Shown here: positions 32,263 through 40,872 of the stretch, piece after piece
Layout of the letters: every line of letters starts with the position of its first letter
Numbering within the stretch: the stretch's first letter is position 1
Assembly (NCBI RefSeq): GCF_028416635.1
Contig: NZ_CP114013.1
Coordinates: forward strand, 4,650,001-4,714,000
DNA: 64,000 nucleotides
From: Baekduia alba
GTDB lineage: Bacteria > Actinomycetota > Thermoleophilia > Solirubrobacterales > Solirubrobacteraceae
Reading direction: 5' to 3'
The notes under the pieces: model-generated
Seen by the model: the letters and a program-made list of their open reading frames with translations, nothing else
What the model was told of the DNA's origin: nothing
Database searches by the model: none
Made by a program: the position numbers and the translations under genes

Positions 32263-33998
32263 CAGCCACCGAGGAGGTAGTCGAGGAGGGTCTGGGTCGC
32301 GCCGCCGCTGGCGCCGCCGCCGCTGGGCGCCGTCGAGCTCGCGGTGTCGCCCGGCGCGGCCGAGGTGGCCGGCGTCGTGGCGCTGGGCGCGCTCGCCGCG
32401 GGCGCGTCGCTCGTCGGCGCCGCGGGGGTCGAGGAGCCCGTGGCGCCGGAGCCGGCGGGCGCCGCCGGGGCGGGCGCCGCCGGTGCCTGGCCGGGGAAGA
32501 CGCTGGCGGGCAGGCTGATCGGCGTCGTGTCGGCGCTCGACTTGTTGGAGGACTTGCTCTTCTTGGAGGACTTGCTGGAGCCCTCCGCGTCCTGCTTGGC
32601 GGCCTCGTCGAACGCCTTCGGGTCCAGGCCCGCGGCGACCGCGTCCTGGCGGGCGAGGTACGGGCTGCGGCCGGCGGCGATCTGGCGGTTGACCTCGGCG
32701 ACCGTCGGCACCTTCGTGCTCGCCTTGGCGGCGCGCGCCGACGAGGCCGTGGCCGACTGCTCGAAGTTCGCGCCGCAGTTGGGCGTGCGCTCGATCGCGT
32801 ACGTGGTGCACGACGTCAGGACGAACACCGCGCGCAGGTAGTGGCCCAGCGTGTCGTAGCCGTTGGTCGCGGCCGCCTGGTAGTAGAGGAAGTCCATCAG
32901 GCGCTCGACGCCGCCCGTGGTCCGCAGGCTCGTCAGCAGCGCCTCGAGGTCACCGACCATCGGCCGCGCGGTCTGGGCGAAGTCGCGCAGGTCGGTCGTG
33001 ATCGGCTTGGCCGCCAGCAGCGCCTGGTCGCCGACCACGGCCGTCTCGCCCAGCGACGTGAGCGCCGGCGTGCCGGCCGCGCTGAACGGACCCAGCTGCT
33101 TGATGAACTGGTTGATGTCCGGGGCGGCCGAGTTGAGGTCGTTGAGCACCGGCGTGAACTGGTCGGCCAGGCCGCCGAGGCGCTGCATCGTCGGCTTGAG
33201 CTGGCGCAGCAGCTCGGGGAACTTCTCCAGCGAGGCCTCGATGTCGCTGCGGCGCTCGGCGCTCGCGGTCGCGGTCGTGTTGGCCTTGTCGATGAAGTTG
33301 GCGACGTGGGCCTTCTCGCGCGCCAGCGGCGCCAGGACCGTGTCGCCGTTCTTGGCCAGCTCGGCGAGCGTCTTGTTCTGCTCGGCGAGGATCGCCAGGA
33401 CCTTGTCGGTCTCCTGCAGCGCCGGGTCGGCCTGGCGGATCGCCTGGCGCAGCTCGTCGCCGTTGGCGGCCAGGCCGGTGCCGAGCTCGTTGATGATGAT
33501 CGACAGCCGCTGGCGGTAGGGCAACCGCATGATGTTGCCCACGAGGTCGATGTCGACCGGCTTGATCGTGTTGGTCGCCGGCAGCAGGTACTGGCCCTTG
33601 CCGTCGCCCTTCTTGATCTGCTGCAGCTCGGGCGCGGCCGGGTCGCCGTCGGCGCGCGGCTGCGTCGGCGTGCACTCGACGAAGCGCTCGCCGATCAGCG
33701 ACTGCGGCCGAATCGTGCAGGTGGCGTCCTTGCGGAAGTCCTTGAAGCCCGGCTCGGTGATGTCGAGGACGACCGCGGCCTTGTTGTCGGGCGTGACCTC
33801 GAGGTCGGAGATCTTGCCGACCTTGACGCCGGAGATCTTGACGTCCTCGCCCGCGATGACCGTGAAGGCGTTGTTGAAGATCGCGCGGACCCGGTAGTCG
33901 CCCTTGTGGTCGTCGCCGGCGCCCGTCCCGAAGATCACGAGGACGATCGCGGCGACGGCGAGCGCGGTAGCGACGGCGATGAGGCGGACGCGCATCAT
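32262..33998 (-). CDS. mceB: Mce-family lipid transfer protein, position B
   Basis: This 578-residue protein begins MMRVRLIAVATALAVAAIVLVIF; either Met could start, and the ORF overlaps the upstream stop. After the span comes an MlaD domain (YRVRAIFNNAFTVIAGEDVKISGVKVGKI) with an extra cysteine pair (ATCTIRP, VECTPT), the helical region, and a C-terminal pair (TSCTTY, PNCGAN). The last ~120 residues are low-complexity: a Ser/Lys-rich block, then a Pro/Ala/Thr/Ser-rich tail that ends with a short hydrophobic LLDYLLGG. The tail may cross the cell wall or contact a partner. Confidence 0.87.
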   Translation of the reverse strand: MMRVRLIAVATALAVAAIVLVIFGTGAGDDHKGDYRVRAIFNNAFTVIAGEDVKISGVKVGKISDLEVTPDNKAAVVLDITEPGFKDFRKDATCTIRPQSLIGERFVECTPTQPRADGDPAAPELQQIKKGDGKGQYLLPATNTIKPVDIDLVGNIMRLPYRQRLSIIINELGTGLAANGDELRQAIRQADPALQETDKVLAILAEQNKTLAELAKNGDTVLAPLAREKAHVANFIDKANTTATASAERRSDIEASLEKFPELLRQLKPTMQRLGGLADQFTPVLNDLNSAAPDINQFIKQLGPFSAAGTPALTSLGETAVVGDQALLAAKPITTDLRDFAQTARPMVGDLEALLTSLRTTGGVERLMDFLYYQAAATNGYDTLGHYLRAVFVLTSCTTYAIERTPNCGANFEQSATASSARAAKASTKVPTVAEVNRQIAAGRSPYLARQDAVAAGLDPKAFDEAAKQDAEGSSKSSKKSKSSNKSSADTTPISLPASVFPGQAPAAPAPAAPAGSGATGSSTPAAPTSDAPAASAPSATTPATSAAPGDTASSTAPSGGGASGGATQTLLDYLLGG

Positions 33999-35329
33999 GG
34001 GCCGGGCGGGACGATGCCCGAATCGCAGTCCGAGCCTTCGGGGGCGTAGGGGTTGGAGCCGTCGGTCGCGGTCTGGGTCGACGAGCCCGGGCAGCGGCGG
34101 ATCTTGCCGGACTGCAGGCCCACCTGGCGCTCGGCGGGCTTGAGCGCGGTGAGCGTCCCGCCCTCCGGGCTGTCGGTGAACTGGAACGCGTTGACGATCG
34201 GCGAGATGCGCGCGAAGTGGCCGTTGGCGTCGTAGTTGGCCGTCGACTGGCCGAAGTCGCGGAACCAGCCGATCAGGTCCGGCGCGTACGGGCGGATGAA
34301 CTGCAGCACCGGCGTGCCCTGCTGCAGGCCCTTGATCGTGTGCTTGAACGTCGGCGTCGCGACCTGCGTCAGGCGCGGCTGCTTGCGCAGCAGGTCGATG
34401 AGGTCGTTGCCGGCGCCCGGGCTGCTGATCAGCGCGCTCAGGTCCTTGATCGTCGGGCGCGCGTCGGTGACCAGCGGGCGCAGCTGCTTGAAGAACGGGG
34501 CGAGCTTCGGCGCCACCGGCTTGGACGCGTCGACGAGGACGTCGAGGTCGTCCAGCGTCGAGCGCAGGTTCACGAACGTGGTGTTGGCCTGGCGCAGCGT
34601 CAGCGGCAGCGCCTTCAGCGCGCGGTTCAGCGACGCGCTCTCGGACGCGATCGCGCCCGCGCTCGTGTTCGCGTTGCCGACCAGCGAGGAGATGTCGCCG
34701 CGGCGCTCGGCCAGCGCCGTGGTCGCGCGCGCCGTGTAGATGATGAAGTCCTGCAGCGACTGCTGGTCGCGGTCGAGCTCGTTGACCAGGCGCGAGGTGG
34801 TCGACAGCGTCGGGTTGAAGTACTTCAGCGCCTCGTTGGCCTGCTTGCCCTTGCCGTCGTACTGCGTCGATGAGCCCTTGATGACGTTCTGCAGGGCCTT
34901 GCGCGTGGCGGGGTCGAGCGCGTCGAAGAGCTGGTCGAGGTCGACCGACGTGGTGGTCTTGTCCAGGCCGAGCTTCGTGTCGTCGTCGAGCTTGGGGCCG
35001 GAGTTCGGGCCGGGCGCGAGCGAGATGTAGCGGTTGGCGACGCCCGACAGCGAGCCGGAGCGGATCGTCGCGGTCGTGCCCGCGTGCAGCGGCGCGTAGG
35101 GCTCGTCGAGCTGGATCTTGACCTCGGCGAGGTTCTGGTTGTCCAGCTTGATGTCGGCCACACGGCCGACGCGGCGGCCGCCGATCTGGACGTCGTTGTC
35201 CTTGACCAGCTGGCCGGCGTTCTGGAACACGAGCGTGTACTCGTGCTTGGAGCCGCCGGTCAGCAGCAGGATCGCCACGACCACGGCGACGCCCAGCGCC
35301 CCGACGGCCAGTCCGCGGGCAAGGGTCAT
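33995..35329 (-). CDS. mceA: Mce-family lipid transfer protein, position A
   Basis: This 444-residue protein has a short N-terminus and one span (about 6-24), then the MlaD domain (YTLVFQNAGQLVKDNDVQIGGRRVGRV) and the helical region. Two cysteines only, both near the C-terminus (IRRCPGS, SDCDSG). It is the first of the six Mce genes and lies 167 nt downstream of the ATPase gene, the only sizeable gap in the operon; that gap holds a hairpin at 35415-35434. MceA subunits often determine contact with the substrate. Confidence 0.87.
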   Translation of the reverse strand: MTLARGLAVGALGVAVVVAILLLTGGSKHEYTLVFQNAGQLVKDNDVQIGGRRVGRVADIKLDNQNLAEVKIQLDEPYAPLHAGTTATIRSGSLSGVANRYISLAPGPNSGPKLDDDTKLGLDKTTTSVDLDQLFDALDPATRKALQNVIKGSSTQYDGKGKQANEALKYFNPTLSTTSRLVNELDRDQQSLQDFIIYTARATTALAERRGDISSLVGNANTSAGAIASESASLNRALKALPLTLRQANTTFVNLRSTLDDLDVLVDASKPVAPKLAPFFKQLRPLVTDARPTIKDLSALISSPGAGNDLIDLLRKQPRLTQVATPTFKHTIKGLQQGTPVLQFIRPYAPDLIGWFRDFGQSTANYDANGHFARISPIVNAFQFTDSPEGGTLTALKPAERQVGLQSGKIRRCPGSSTQTATDGSNPYAPEGSDCDSGIVPPGP

Positions 35330-35414
35330 CGGCGCACCTCAGCGGGTGCGACGAAGGTCAAGGGACAAGATGAAGGGTGGGACAGGACCGTGTGGGGTTC
35401 GGTTCTTGCGATGC

Positions 35415-35434
35415 TCGGCCGCTGGACCGGCCGA
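35415..35434. promoter_or_regulatory. Intercistronic hairpin between Mce ATPase and mceA
   Basis: TCGGCCG (35415-35421) pairs with CGGCCGA (35428-35434) around a 6-nt loop, inside the 167-nt gap that separates the permease/ATPase genes from the six Mce genes. No T-run follows on the minus strand. It may stabilise or attenuate part of the mRNA and adjust the ratio of cytoplasmic to exported components. Confidence 0.3.
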
Positions 35435-35496
35435 AGATCTTCCAAATGAAGTGTTGAGACGATGTTGCGAACCGTCGACGACGCGACGGCGAGGTC

Positions 35497-36414
35497 CTAC
35501 TCCATGCCCAACGGCCCCTGGGACTCGCCGGACAGGAACTGGCGGACGAAGGCGTTCTCGGAGTTGAAGAGCTCCTCCGCCGGGCCGGCCTCGACGATCC
35601 GGCCCTTCCAGAGCACGCTGATGTACTCGGCCACACGGCGGGCGCTCATGATGTCGTGGGTGATCACCGTGTAGGCGCCACCGTTCTCGTCGTGGATCTC
35701 CTGGATCAGCTCGCACAGCAGCGCGGTGCGGACCGGGTCCAAGCCGGAGTCCGGCTCGTCGAAGAGCACGATGTTGGGATCCAGGACCAGTGCCCGTGCG
35801 AACCCGGCGCGCTTGCGCATCCCCCCGGAGAGCTCGTTGGGCATCTTGTCGTGGGCGCCGCCGAGCCCGACCTCGTCCAGGCGCTGATGGACGATCTCGA
35901 GGATCTCCTCCTCGCTCTTGTCCGTGTGCTGGCGCAGCGGGAAGGCGACGTTGTCGACCAGGTTCATCGAGCCGAATAGCGCACCGTCCTGGAACAGGAC
36001 CCCGAACCGCTTGCGCATGTCGAACAGCTCGTCGTCGGTCATGTTCGGCACCGACTCGCCGTGGACGAGGACGTCGCCCTCGTCCGGGTACAGCAGCCCG
36101 ACCATGTGCTTGATGCACACGGACTTGCCCGTGCCCGACGGGCCCAGGATCATCGAGATCTTGCCCTCGGGCAGGCCCATGTTCAGGCCGCGCAGGATCT
36201 TGTTGCGGCCGAAGGCCTTGTGGACGTCGACGAACTCGACGGCATCGGGCACGCCCGTCGGGCGGTTGAGCCCGGTGTGCCACTGGTACTCGTCGTCCTC
36301 GCCGTCGTGGCCGCCCGTCGGCGGCGCCTCGCGTACGACCGCGAGCCGCTCGTCGTCGGAGTTGCGCGGCAGGTCGCCGCGCTCGGTGGTGGTGTCGTCG
36401 TTCTCGTCGGACAT
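35497..36414 (-). CDS. Mce-associated ABC ATPase (Mkl/MlaF type)
   Basis: This 305-residue ATPase has Walker A GPSGTGKS at 91-98, Q-loop FQDGALF, signature LSGGMRKR, Walker B VLFDEPDSGLDP and ITHD switch. FQDGALFGSMNLVDNVAFPL is characteristic of the MlaF/Mkl class that drives Mce systems. An acidic ~55-residue N-terminal extension precedes the domain. In mycobacteria the equivalent mceG is unlinked from most mce operons; here it lies between the permeases and mceA, 7 nt after the second permease gene. Confidence 0.92.
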   Translation of the reverse strand: MSDENDDTTTERGDLPRNSDDERLAVVREAPPTGGHDGEDDEYQWHTGLNRPTGVPDAVEFVDVHKAFGRNKILRGLNMGLPEGKISMILGPSGTGKSVCIKHMVGLLYPDEGDVLVHGESVPNMTDDELFDMRKRFGVLFQDGALFGSMNLVDNVAFPLRQHTDKSEEEILEIVHQRLDEVGLGGAHDKMPNELSGGMRKRAGFARALVLDPNIVLFDEPDSGLDPVRTALLCELIQEIHDENGGAYTVITHDIMSARRVAEYISVLWKGRIVEAGPAEELFNSENAFVRQFLSGESQGPLGME

Positions 36415-36421
36415 GTCTCGT

Positions 36422-37219
36422 TCAGCCTCCGATTGGAGCCCGTGGGTTCGCTCCCCAGAACACCTGTGTTCCCAACATCCCGATGAGATGCACCAGAACG
36501 ATGTTCATCACCATCGATTTTGCGGTGGCGGTACCGACGCCGACGGGTCCTCCGCCCGCGTGGTAGCCGTAGTAGCACCCGACAAGGACGATGGCCGTGG
36601 CCATCACCATGCCCTTGATCACGCTGTAGAGCAGGTCGGGAGGGTTCTGGAACATCCAGAAGATGAGCGAGAAGCCGCCGGAGCTCACCTCCCCGATCTG
36701 CTGGACCACCGCGAGGTAGCTGGCGAAGAAGCCCGCGCCGACCGCCGCCATGTACATGAACGGCAGGACCAGCCACGCGGCGAGCAGCCGCGTCGCGCAG
36801 AGGAACAGGACCGAGTCGATGCCCATGACCTCGAGCGCGTCGATCTCGTCGGAGATCCGCATCGAGCCGAGCTCGGCCACGATGCCGGTGCCGACCTTCG
36901 CGGCCATCATGTAGCCGAAGCCGTAGGGCACGATCTCGCGCAGGTCGCACCAGGCGGCGAAGACGCCGGAGTAGGCGGGCGCGCCCTGCGCGCGCGTGAA
37001 GTAGGCGCCCTCGATGCCGCACTGCAGGCCGACGATGAAGACCAGGCCCCAGATGACGATCGTCGAGCCGAGGATCAGCACGCCGCACTGGCGCAGCGTC
37101 TCGCCGAAGAAGTGCAGGACGCGCAGGCTGTAGACCTGGCCGAGGATCTTGCCGGCGAACTTCGCGATGTCGCCGAAGGAGGAGATCCAGTCCTTCGGGA
37201 CTGCCAGCCAGCCGCCCAT
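36422..37219 (-). CDS. Mce ABC permease (YrbE/MlaE type), second
   Basis: This 265-residue protein starts at the ATG at 37219, overlapping the stop of the first permease gene. It shows the MlaE fold: about five to six spans and the coupling segment VAELGSMRISDEIDALEVMGIDSVLFLCATRLLA, equivalent to the EQxxAL / 'E.DAL..MG.dp...l..PR' motif. The family pairs two YrbE subunits as the inner-membrane core beneath the Mce hexamer. The frame is open far upstream, but only from this ATG is it protein-like. Confidence 0.9.
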   Translation of the reverse strand: MGGWLAVPKDWISSFGDIAKFAGKILGQVYSLRVLHFFGETLRQCGVLILGSTIVIWGLVFIVGLQCGIEGAYFTRAQGAPAYSGVFAAWCDLREIVPYGFGYMMAAKVGTGIVAELGSMRISDEIDALEVMGIDSVLFLCATRLLAAWLVLPFMYMAAVGAGFFASYLAVVQQIGEVSSGGFSLIFWMFQNPPDLLYSVIKGMVMATAIVLVGCYYGYHAGGGPVGVGTATAKSMVMNIVLVHLIGMLGTQVFWGANPRAPIGG

Positions 37220-38025
37220 CAGCGGATCACCGTGATGTCGGGGTGCGTGGCCAGCAGCGTCTGGGTGAACACGTAGTTGAAGGCGAACACGCCTAGGAAC
37301 GTGATCACGACCGCCTGGTTGACGGCCTTGCCCACGCCCTCGGCGCCGCCGGACGCGGTCATGCCCTTGTAACAGCAGACGATCGCCGTGATCGCGCCGA
37401 ACATGGTGCATTTCAACAGCGAGCCCCAGAGGTCGGTCGTGGACGCGTTCGTGAAGAACGTCGCCCAGAACGGGCCGAGCGGCGCGCCGTTGACGAGCGT
37501 CGCGATCAGGCCGCCGGTGATGCCGAAGATGATGGCGAAGATGTCGAAGAGGCCCGTGACGAGCATCAGGGCCAGGAAGCGCGGGACGACGAGGTTCTTG
37601 ACGGGGTCGACGCCTAGGACCTGGAGGGCGTCGAGCTCCTCGCGGATCTTGCGGGCGCCGAGGTCCGCGGTGATCGCCGTGCCGGCGACGCCCGCGACGA
37701 TGATCGCGCAGACGAACGGCGCGAACTCGCGGATGATCGCGAGGACGAAGAAGCCGCCGAGGCGGTCCAGCGCGCCGAAGAGGATCAGGAAGTTCGCGGC
37801 CTGCAGGCCCGGCGCGCCGTAGGAGACGGCGACGGTCGAGATGAGCAGCGGCAGCCAGCAGAGGCGCAGCGCGAACAGGAACTGACCCACGAACTCGCTG
37901 CCGTACGGGTACGGCGGGCGAAGGGCAGACACCAACGTCTTGCCCGTCAGGATCATCATGTCGCCCACTTCTTCGAGCAGGCTCTTCGCCGGGGCGAATG
38001 CCCGGTCGGCAACCGTGCTGACCAC
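37219..38025 (-). CDS. Mce ABC permease (YrbE/MlaE type), first gene of operon
   Basis: From the GTG at 38025 the protein has 268 residues; a TTG at 38070 is an alternative start, but GGAGAGG lies 13 nt before the GTG. The MlaE motif reads ITADLGARKIREELDALQVLGVDPVKNLVVPRFLALM. About five spans are visible. It opens the long minus-strand mce operon; the intergenic region upstream holds repeated CCGTGACG-type palindromes shared with the divergent lipoprotein gene. Confidence 0.87.
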   Translation of the reverse strand: MVSTVADRAFAPAKSLLEEVGDMMILTGKTLVSALRPPYPYGSEFVGQFLFALRLCWLPLLISTVAVSYGAPGLQAANFLILFGALDRLGGFFVLAIIREFAPFVCAIIVAGVAGTAITADLGARKIREELDALQVLGVDPVKNLVVPRFLALMLVTGLFDIFAIIFGITGGLIATLVNGAPLGPFWATFFTNASTTDLWGSLLKCTMFGAITAIVCCYKGMTASGGAEGVGKAVNQAVVITFLGVFAFNYVFTQTLLATHPDITVIR

Positions 38026-38101
38026 GCGGTGTCGGACCTCTCCTCTTGCAACCCTCGGGCCTACCTGCAACGCGCAGGCTCCCGCACGGCGGCCAGTCTA
38101 T

Positions 38102-38170
38102 GTGACCGTCGTCACGGCTGCCAAACAGGAACCGTGACGGCTCTGGCTCGTTCGACCTGCGCTCCGTGAC
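38102..38170. promoter_or_regulatory. Candidate operators between mce operon and lipoprotein gene
   Basis: GTGAC-N4-GTCAC (38102-38115) overlaps a second symmetry, CGTCACGG (38110-38117) with CCGTGACG (38132-38139), and a third CCGTGAC follows at 38164-38170. Repetition of the same heptamer between divergent genes suggests cooperative binding of one regulator to both promoters. The regulator is not identifiable here. Confidence 0.45.
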
Positions 38171-38197
38171 ACCTCCCTCTGGTACGGTCCGCGCGCA

Positions 38198-38839
38198 GTG
38201 GAGGGGTCCCGGAGAGCCATCACGACTTTGGCGGTGGCGGCGCTGTGCGCTGCGGCTGCGCTGACCGCTGCGGGCTGCGGCGGCGGCGAGCGCCAGGACG
38301 CCGACGAGCCGTCGGGCACCTACGAGGTGAAGGTCGTCTCGGCCTCGTTCAGCGACCACCAGCGGCTCGCCAGCTCGGCCGTGATGCGCATCGTCGTGCG
38401 CAACGCGGGCACGAAGACGATCCCGAACGTCGCCGTCACGGTCACCAACGACGACGACGCCAAGGGCGGCGCCGGCTTCACGACGCGCTCGACCCAGCCG
38501 GACCTGTCGGATCCCACGCGGCAGCTGTGGATCGTCGACCGCGGGCCGCACGGCGGCGACACCGCGTACGTGAGCACGTGGGCCCTGGGTCCGCTGGCCG
38601 CCGGCAAGACGCGCGAGTTCGTCTGGCACGTGACGCCCGTGACCGCCGGCACCCACACGCTGCGCTGGCACGTCGCGGCCGGGCTGAACGGCAAGGCGAT
38701 CGCCCGGACGGCGGCGGGCCAGGACGCGGCCGGCACCTTCAAGCGCCGCGTGTCGAGCCAGGCGCCCGAGGTGACCGTCGACCCGAAGACGGGCGACGTG
38801 GTGTCCTCGTCGGACTCGGGCTCGGGCGCGTCGAGCTGA
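38198..38839 (+). CDS. Exported lipoprotein of unknown function
   Basis: This 213-residue protein has a lipoprotein signal with Cys27 in LTAAGCGGG. The mature part is predicted beta-rich: YEVKVVSASFSDHQRLASSAVMRIVVRNAGTKTIPNVAVTV and later WALGPLAAGKTREFVWHVTPVTAGTHTLRWHVAAGLNG resemble an immunoglobulin-like or DUF11-type domain. TACGGT lies 9 nt before the GTG start, so the mRNA is probably leaderless. It is divergent from the mce operon and shares its putative operators, suggesting an accessory role in lipid uptake or envelope upkeep, by inference. Confidence 0.75.
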   Translation: MEGSRRAITTLAVAALCAAAALTAAGCGGGERQDADEPSGTYEVKVVSASFSDHQRLASSAVMRIVVRNAGTKTIPNVAVTVTNDDDAKGGAGFTTRSTQPDLSDPTRQLWIVDRGPHGGDTAYVSTWALGPLAAGKTREFVWHVTPVTAGTHTLRWHVAAGLNGKAIARTAAGQDAAGTFKRRVSSQAPEVTVDPKTGDVVSSSDSGSGASS

Positions 38840-38868
38840 GCTCGGCGTCCGCCGAAGCGTGGCGGGCG

Positions 38869-38874
38869 TAGCGT
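38869..38874 (+). promoter_or_regulatory. Leaderless -10 box
   Basis: TAGCGT lies 7 nt before the ATG at 38882. No ribosome binding site is visible between them. Confidence 0.35.
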
Positions 38875-38881
38875 TGGGCGC

Positions 38882-39439
38882 ATGTCTCGCGCCGCCACGT
38901 TCCGGGAGCTGCACACCGCGGCTGCGCCACTGCGGCTGCTGAACGCCTGGGACGCGGGGAGCGCGAAGGTGCTGGTCGCCGCGGGCGCTCCCTCGTTGGG
39001 CACGACGTCCGCGGGGATCGCGTTCGCGCTCGGGCTGCCCGACGGCGAGCGGTTGGGGCGCGACGCGATGCTGCGGGCGGTCGCGGCGATCGCCGTGGCC
39101 GCCGGCGACGCGTTCACACGCGCACGCGCGTACGCGAAGGCGAGAGCGGACGGCGTCTTCGTCCCGGGCGCGCGGGAGCCGGAGCTCCTGCGCGCGCTGG
39201 TGGCGGCGGTCGAGGGCTTCGAAACCACCATCAACGTCCTGGCCGTTCCGGGCCTCCCGCCGGTGTCCTCGTTGTCCGCCCTCGGCATCGCCCGCGTCTC
39301 CACCGGCTCCGGCCCAGCCCGCGCGGCGCTGTCCGTCACGCAGCTCGCCGCCCGCGAGCTCCTGGACGACGGGACCTATGGCGCCGCGACGGGCGGGGCG
39401 CTGAGCTACGCCGAGGTCAACACGATCATGGGCGGCTGA
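38882..39439 (+). pseudogene. PEP mutase/isocitrate lyase-family protein with internal deletion
   Basis: The frame is intact for 185 residues but the family is usually ~250-290. The start (FRELHTAAAPLRLLNAWDAGSAKVLVAAGAPSLGTTSAGIAFALGLPDGERL) and end (ARADGVFVPGAREPELLRALVAAVEG ... INVLAVPGLPPVSSLSALGIARVSTGSGPARAAL) are clearly of this family. Between them, AAIAVAAG runs straight into DAFTRARAYAKA; the usual strand with the Mg-binding acidic residues (PVTADLEAGYG) and the NLED and ARTD segments, about 80-90 residues, are absent. The TIM barrel cannot be complete, so it is probably non-functional although no stop interrupts it. Confidence 0.7.
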
Positions 39440-39469
39440 GCGGGGCGCGGGAAACGGCACCCGGGATCC

Positions 39470-39508
39470 GTGTCGTCTGATGTCCCTCTGCGGGACACCA
39501 GGCGACAC
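39470..39508. repeat. REP-like hairpin, copy 2
   Basis: Arms 39470-39486 and 39492-39508 are 17 nt with one G-U pair and one mismatch around a 5-nt loop. The sequence matches the copy at 10899-10937 over most positions, beginning GTGTCGTCTG and ending CGACACAGA. It lies between convergent genes and may end transcription from either side. Confidence 0.7.
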
Positions 39509-39574
39509 AGACGTTGAAGCGCGGCGCGCGCGTGGCGGAGGACCGGAGGCGGTGGCGGCGCCACCGACCGTGGA

Positions 39575-39599
39575 GGCGCGGCAACCGAGGCGCCGCGCC
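39575..39599. terminator. Hairpin after the PucR-type regulator gene
   Basis: GGCGCGGC (39575-39582) pairs with GCCGCGCC (39592-39599), 4 nt past the stop of the minus-strand regulator gene. A second stem, CGGTGGC-N3-GCCACCG (39550-39566), follows. Together they look like a tandem terminator without T-run. Confidence 0.4.
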
Positions 39600-39602
39600 C
39601 GC

Positions 39603-40853
39603 CTACTTCGGCAGCCGCGGCGCGATGATCCGGTAGGCCTTCAGGCCCAGGCCGAGGCGCTCGCGGTCCTCGGAGAGCATCGGGTCGAGCCCGGTCAGCT
39701 CCTTCACGCGCTCCAACCGGTAGGCGACCGTGTGGCGGTGCGCGTAGATCGCGCTCGCCGTCGCGTTCATGTTGCAGTTCTGCTCCAGGTAGGCCTCGAG
39801 CGTGCCGACCAGGTCGGTGCGGTACTGGTCGTCGTAGCGGACGATGGGTGCGACGGTGTCCTCGTAGAAGGACCGCACCTCCTCCGGGTGAGACGCCAGC
39901 ACGCGGAACAGCAGCCGGTAGGTGCCGGTGCCGATGTCCTGCACGCCGTCCCAGCCGCCGCCCTCGCCCTGCTTGAGGACGTCGAGGACCAGCTCGGCCT
40001 CCTGGATGGCGCGCGGCAGCTCCGCGGGATCGGAGTAGAAGCTCGAGACGCCGACCGTGCCGTGCCGGCGCAGGCGGGTCGCCAGCGCGCGGCCGCGGGC
40101 CGTCGTCGTGTCCGGCGCGTCGTCGCCGCCGGTGCCCGGCAGGATCGCGTAGACGCGCCCGTCGAGATGCTCGGCCAGCGCGCCCGGCTCGTCGCCCGTG
40201 ATCGTCGCGATCACGTGACGCGGCCGGTCGGTCGTTAACTCGGCGCACAGCACCACCGCGCCGCGCGACAGGTCGCAGCCCAGCCGGGCCGCGCGCCGCA
40301 CGACCTCGCGCGGCTCCAGGTCCGGCCGCGAGCGCAAGTCCTCCAAGAACGAGCCGCGCAGGTTCTGCTCGACCTCCTCCTTGGCCTCCTCGACCGCGAC
40401 CTCGGTCAGGCACGCGACCGCCGCGAGGTGGAGGAAGTCGCCCGCCTCGACGGACGGCTCCGCGGCGCCGGCCGCCGGGTCCCGCAACAGGACCACGGCG
40501 CCGACCATGTCGTCGCCCGACTGGATCGGGGCCTCCGCCGCCAGCGCCTCGGGCACCTGCGACGGGCGGTCCCGCACCCGGTCGGACACGTACCGACGGA
40601 CCTCCTCCAGGACGTGATCGCGCACGCCGGACTCGCCGCCGGCCGCGACCGCGGCATCCAGCCGCGGGACCACGATCGCCACCGGGGCGCCCGCGGCCTC
40701 CGCGGCCAGCGCCGCGACCTGCTGAAGGCCGTCGCCGCCGAGCACGGCGTCGACCATCTTGAGGTGGACCGACCGCAGCCGCTCCACCAGCGAACCGGCC
40801 GGCGAGGCGGCGGAACGCGCGGAAGGATCCATCTTCTCCGCCGCCTCACCCAT
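39603..40853 (-). CDS. PucR/CdaR-family transcriptional regulator
   Basis: This 416-residue protein has an N-terminal GAF-like sensor region (~20-160), a middle GGDEF-like CdaR segment and the C-terminal PucR helix-turn-helix (DLVGTLEAYLEQNCNMNATASAIYAHRHTVAYRLERVKELTGLDP). Family members control purine, sugar-diacid or nitrogen metabolism. It follows glnB on the same strand by 19 nt, so it probably belongs to the amt-glnB unit and may be the local nitrogen regulator. GAGGAGAGAG precedes the ATG. Confidence 0.82.
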   Translation of the reverse strand: MGEAAEKMDPSARSAASPAGSLVERLRSVHLKMVDAVLGGDGLQQVAALAAEAAGAPVAIVVPRLDAAVAAGGESGVRDHVLEEVRRYVSDRVRDRPSQVPEALAAEAPIQSGDDMVGAVVLLRDPAAGAAEPSVEAGDFLHLAAVACLTEVAVEEAKEEVEQNLRGSFLEDLRSRPDLEPREVVRRAARLGCDLSRGAVVLCAELTTDRPRHVIATITGDEPGALAEHLDGRVYAILPGTGGDDAPDTTTARGRALATRLRRHGTVGVSSFYSDPAELPRAIQEAELVLDVLKQGEGGGWDGVQDIGTGTYRLLFRVLASHPEEVRSFYEDTVAPIVRYDDQYRTDLVGTLEAYLEQNCNMNATASAIYAHRHTVAYRLERVKELTGLDPMLSEDRERLGLGLKAYRIIAPRLPK

Positions 40854-40872
40854 TCCGGTCTCTCTCCTCTAC

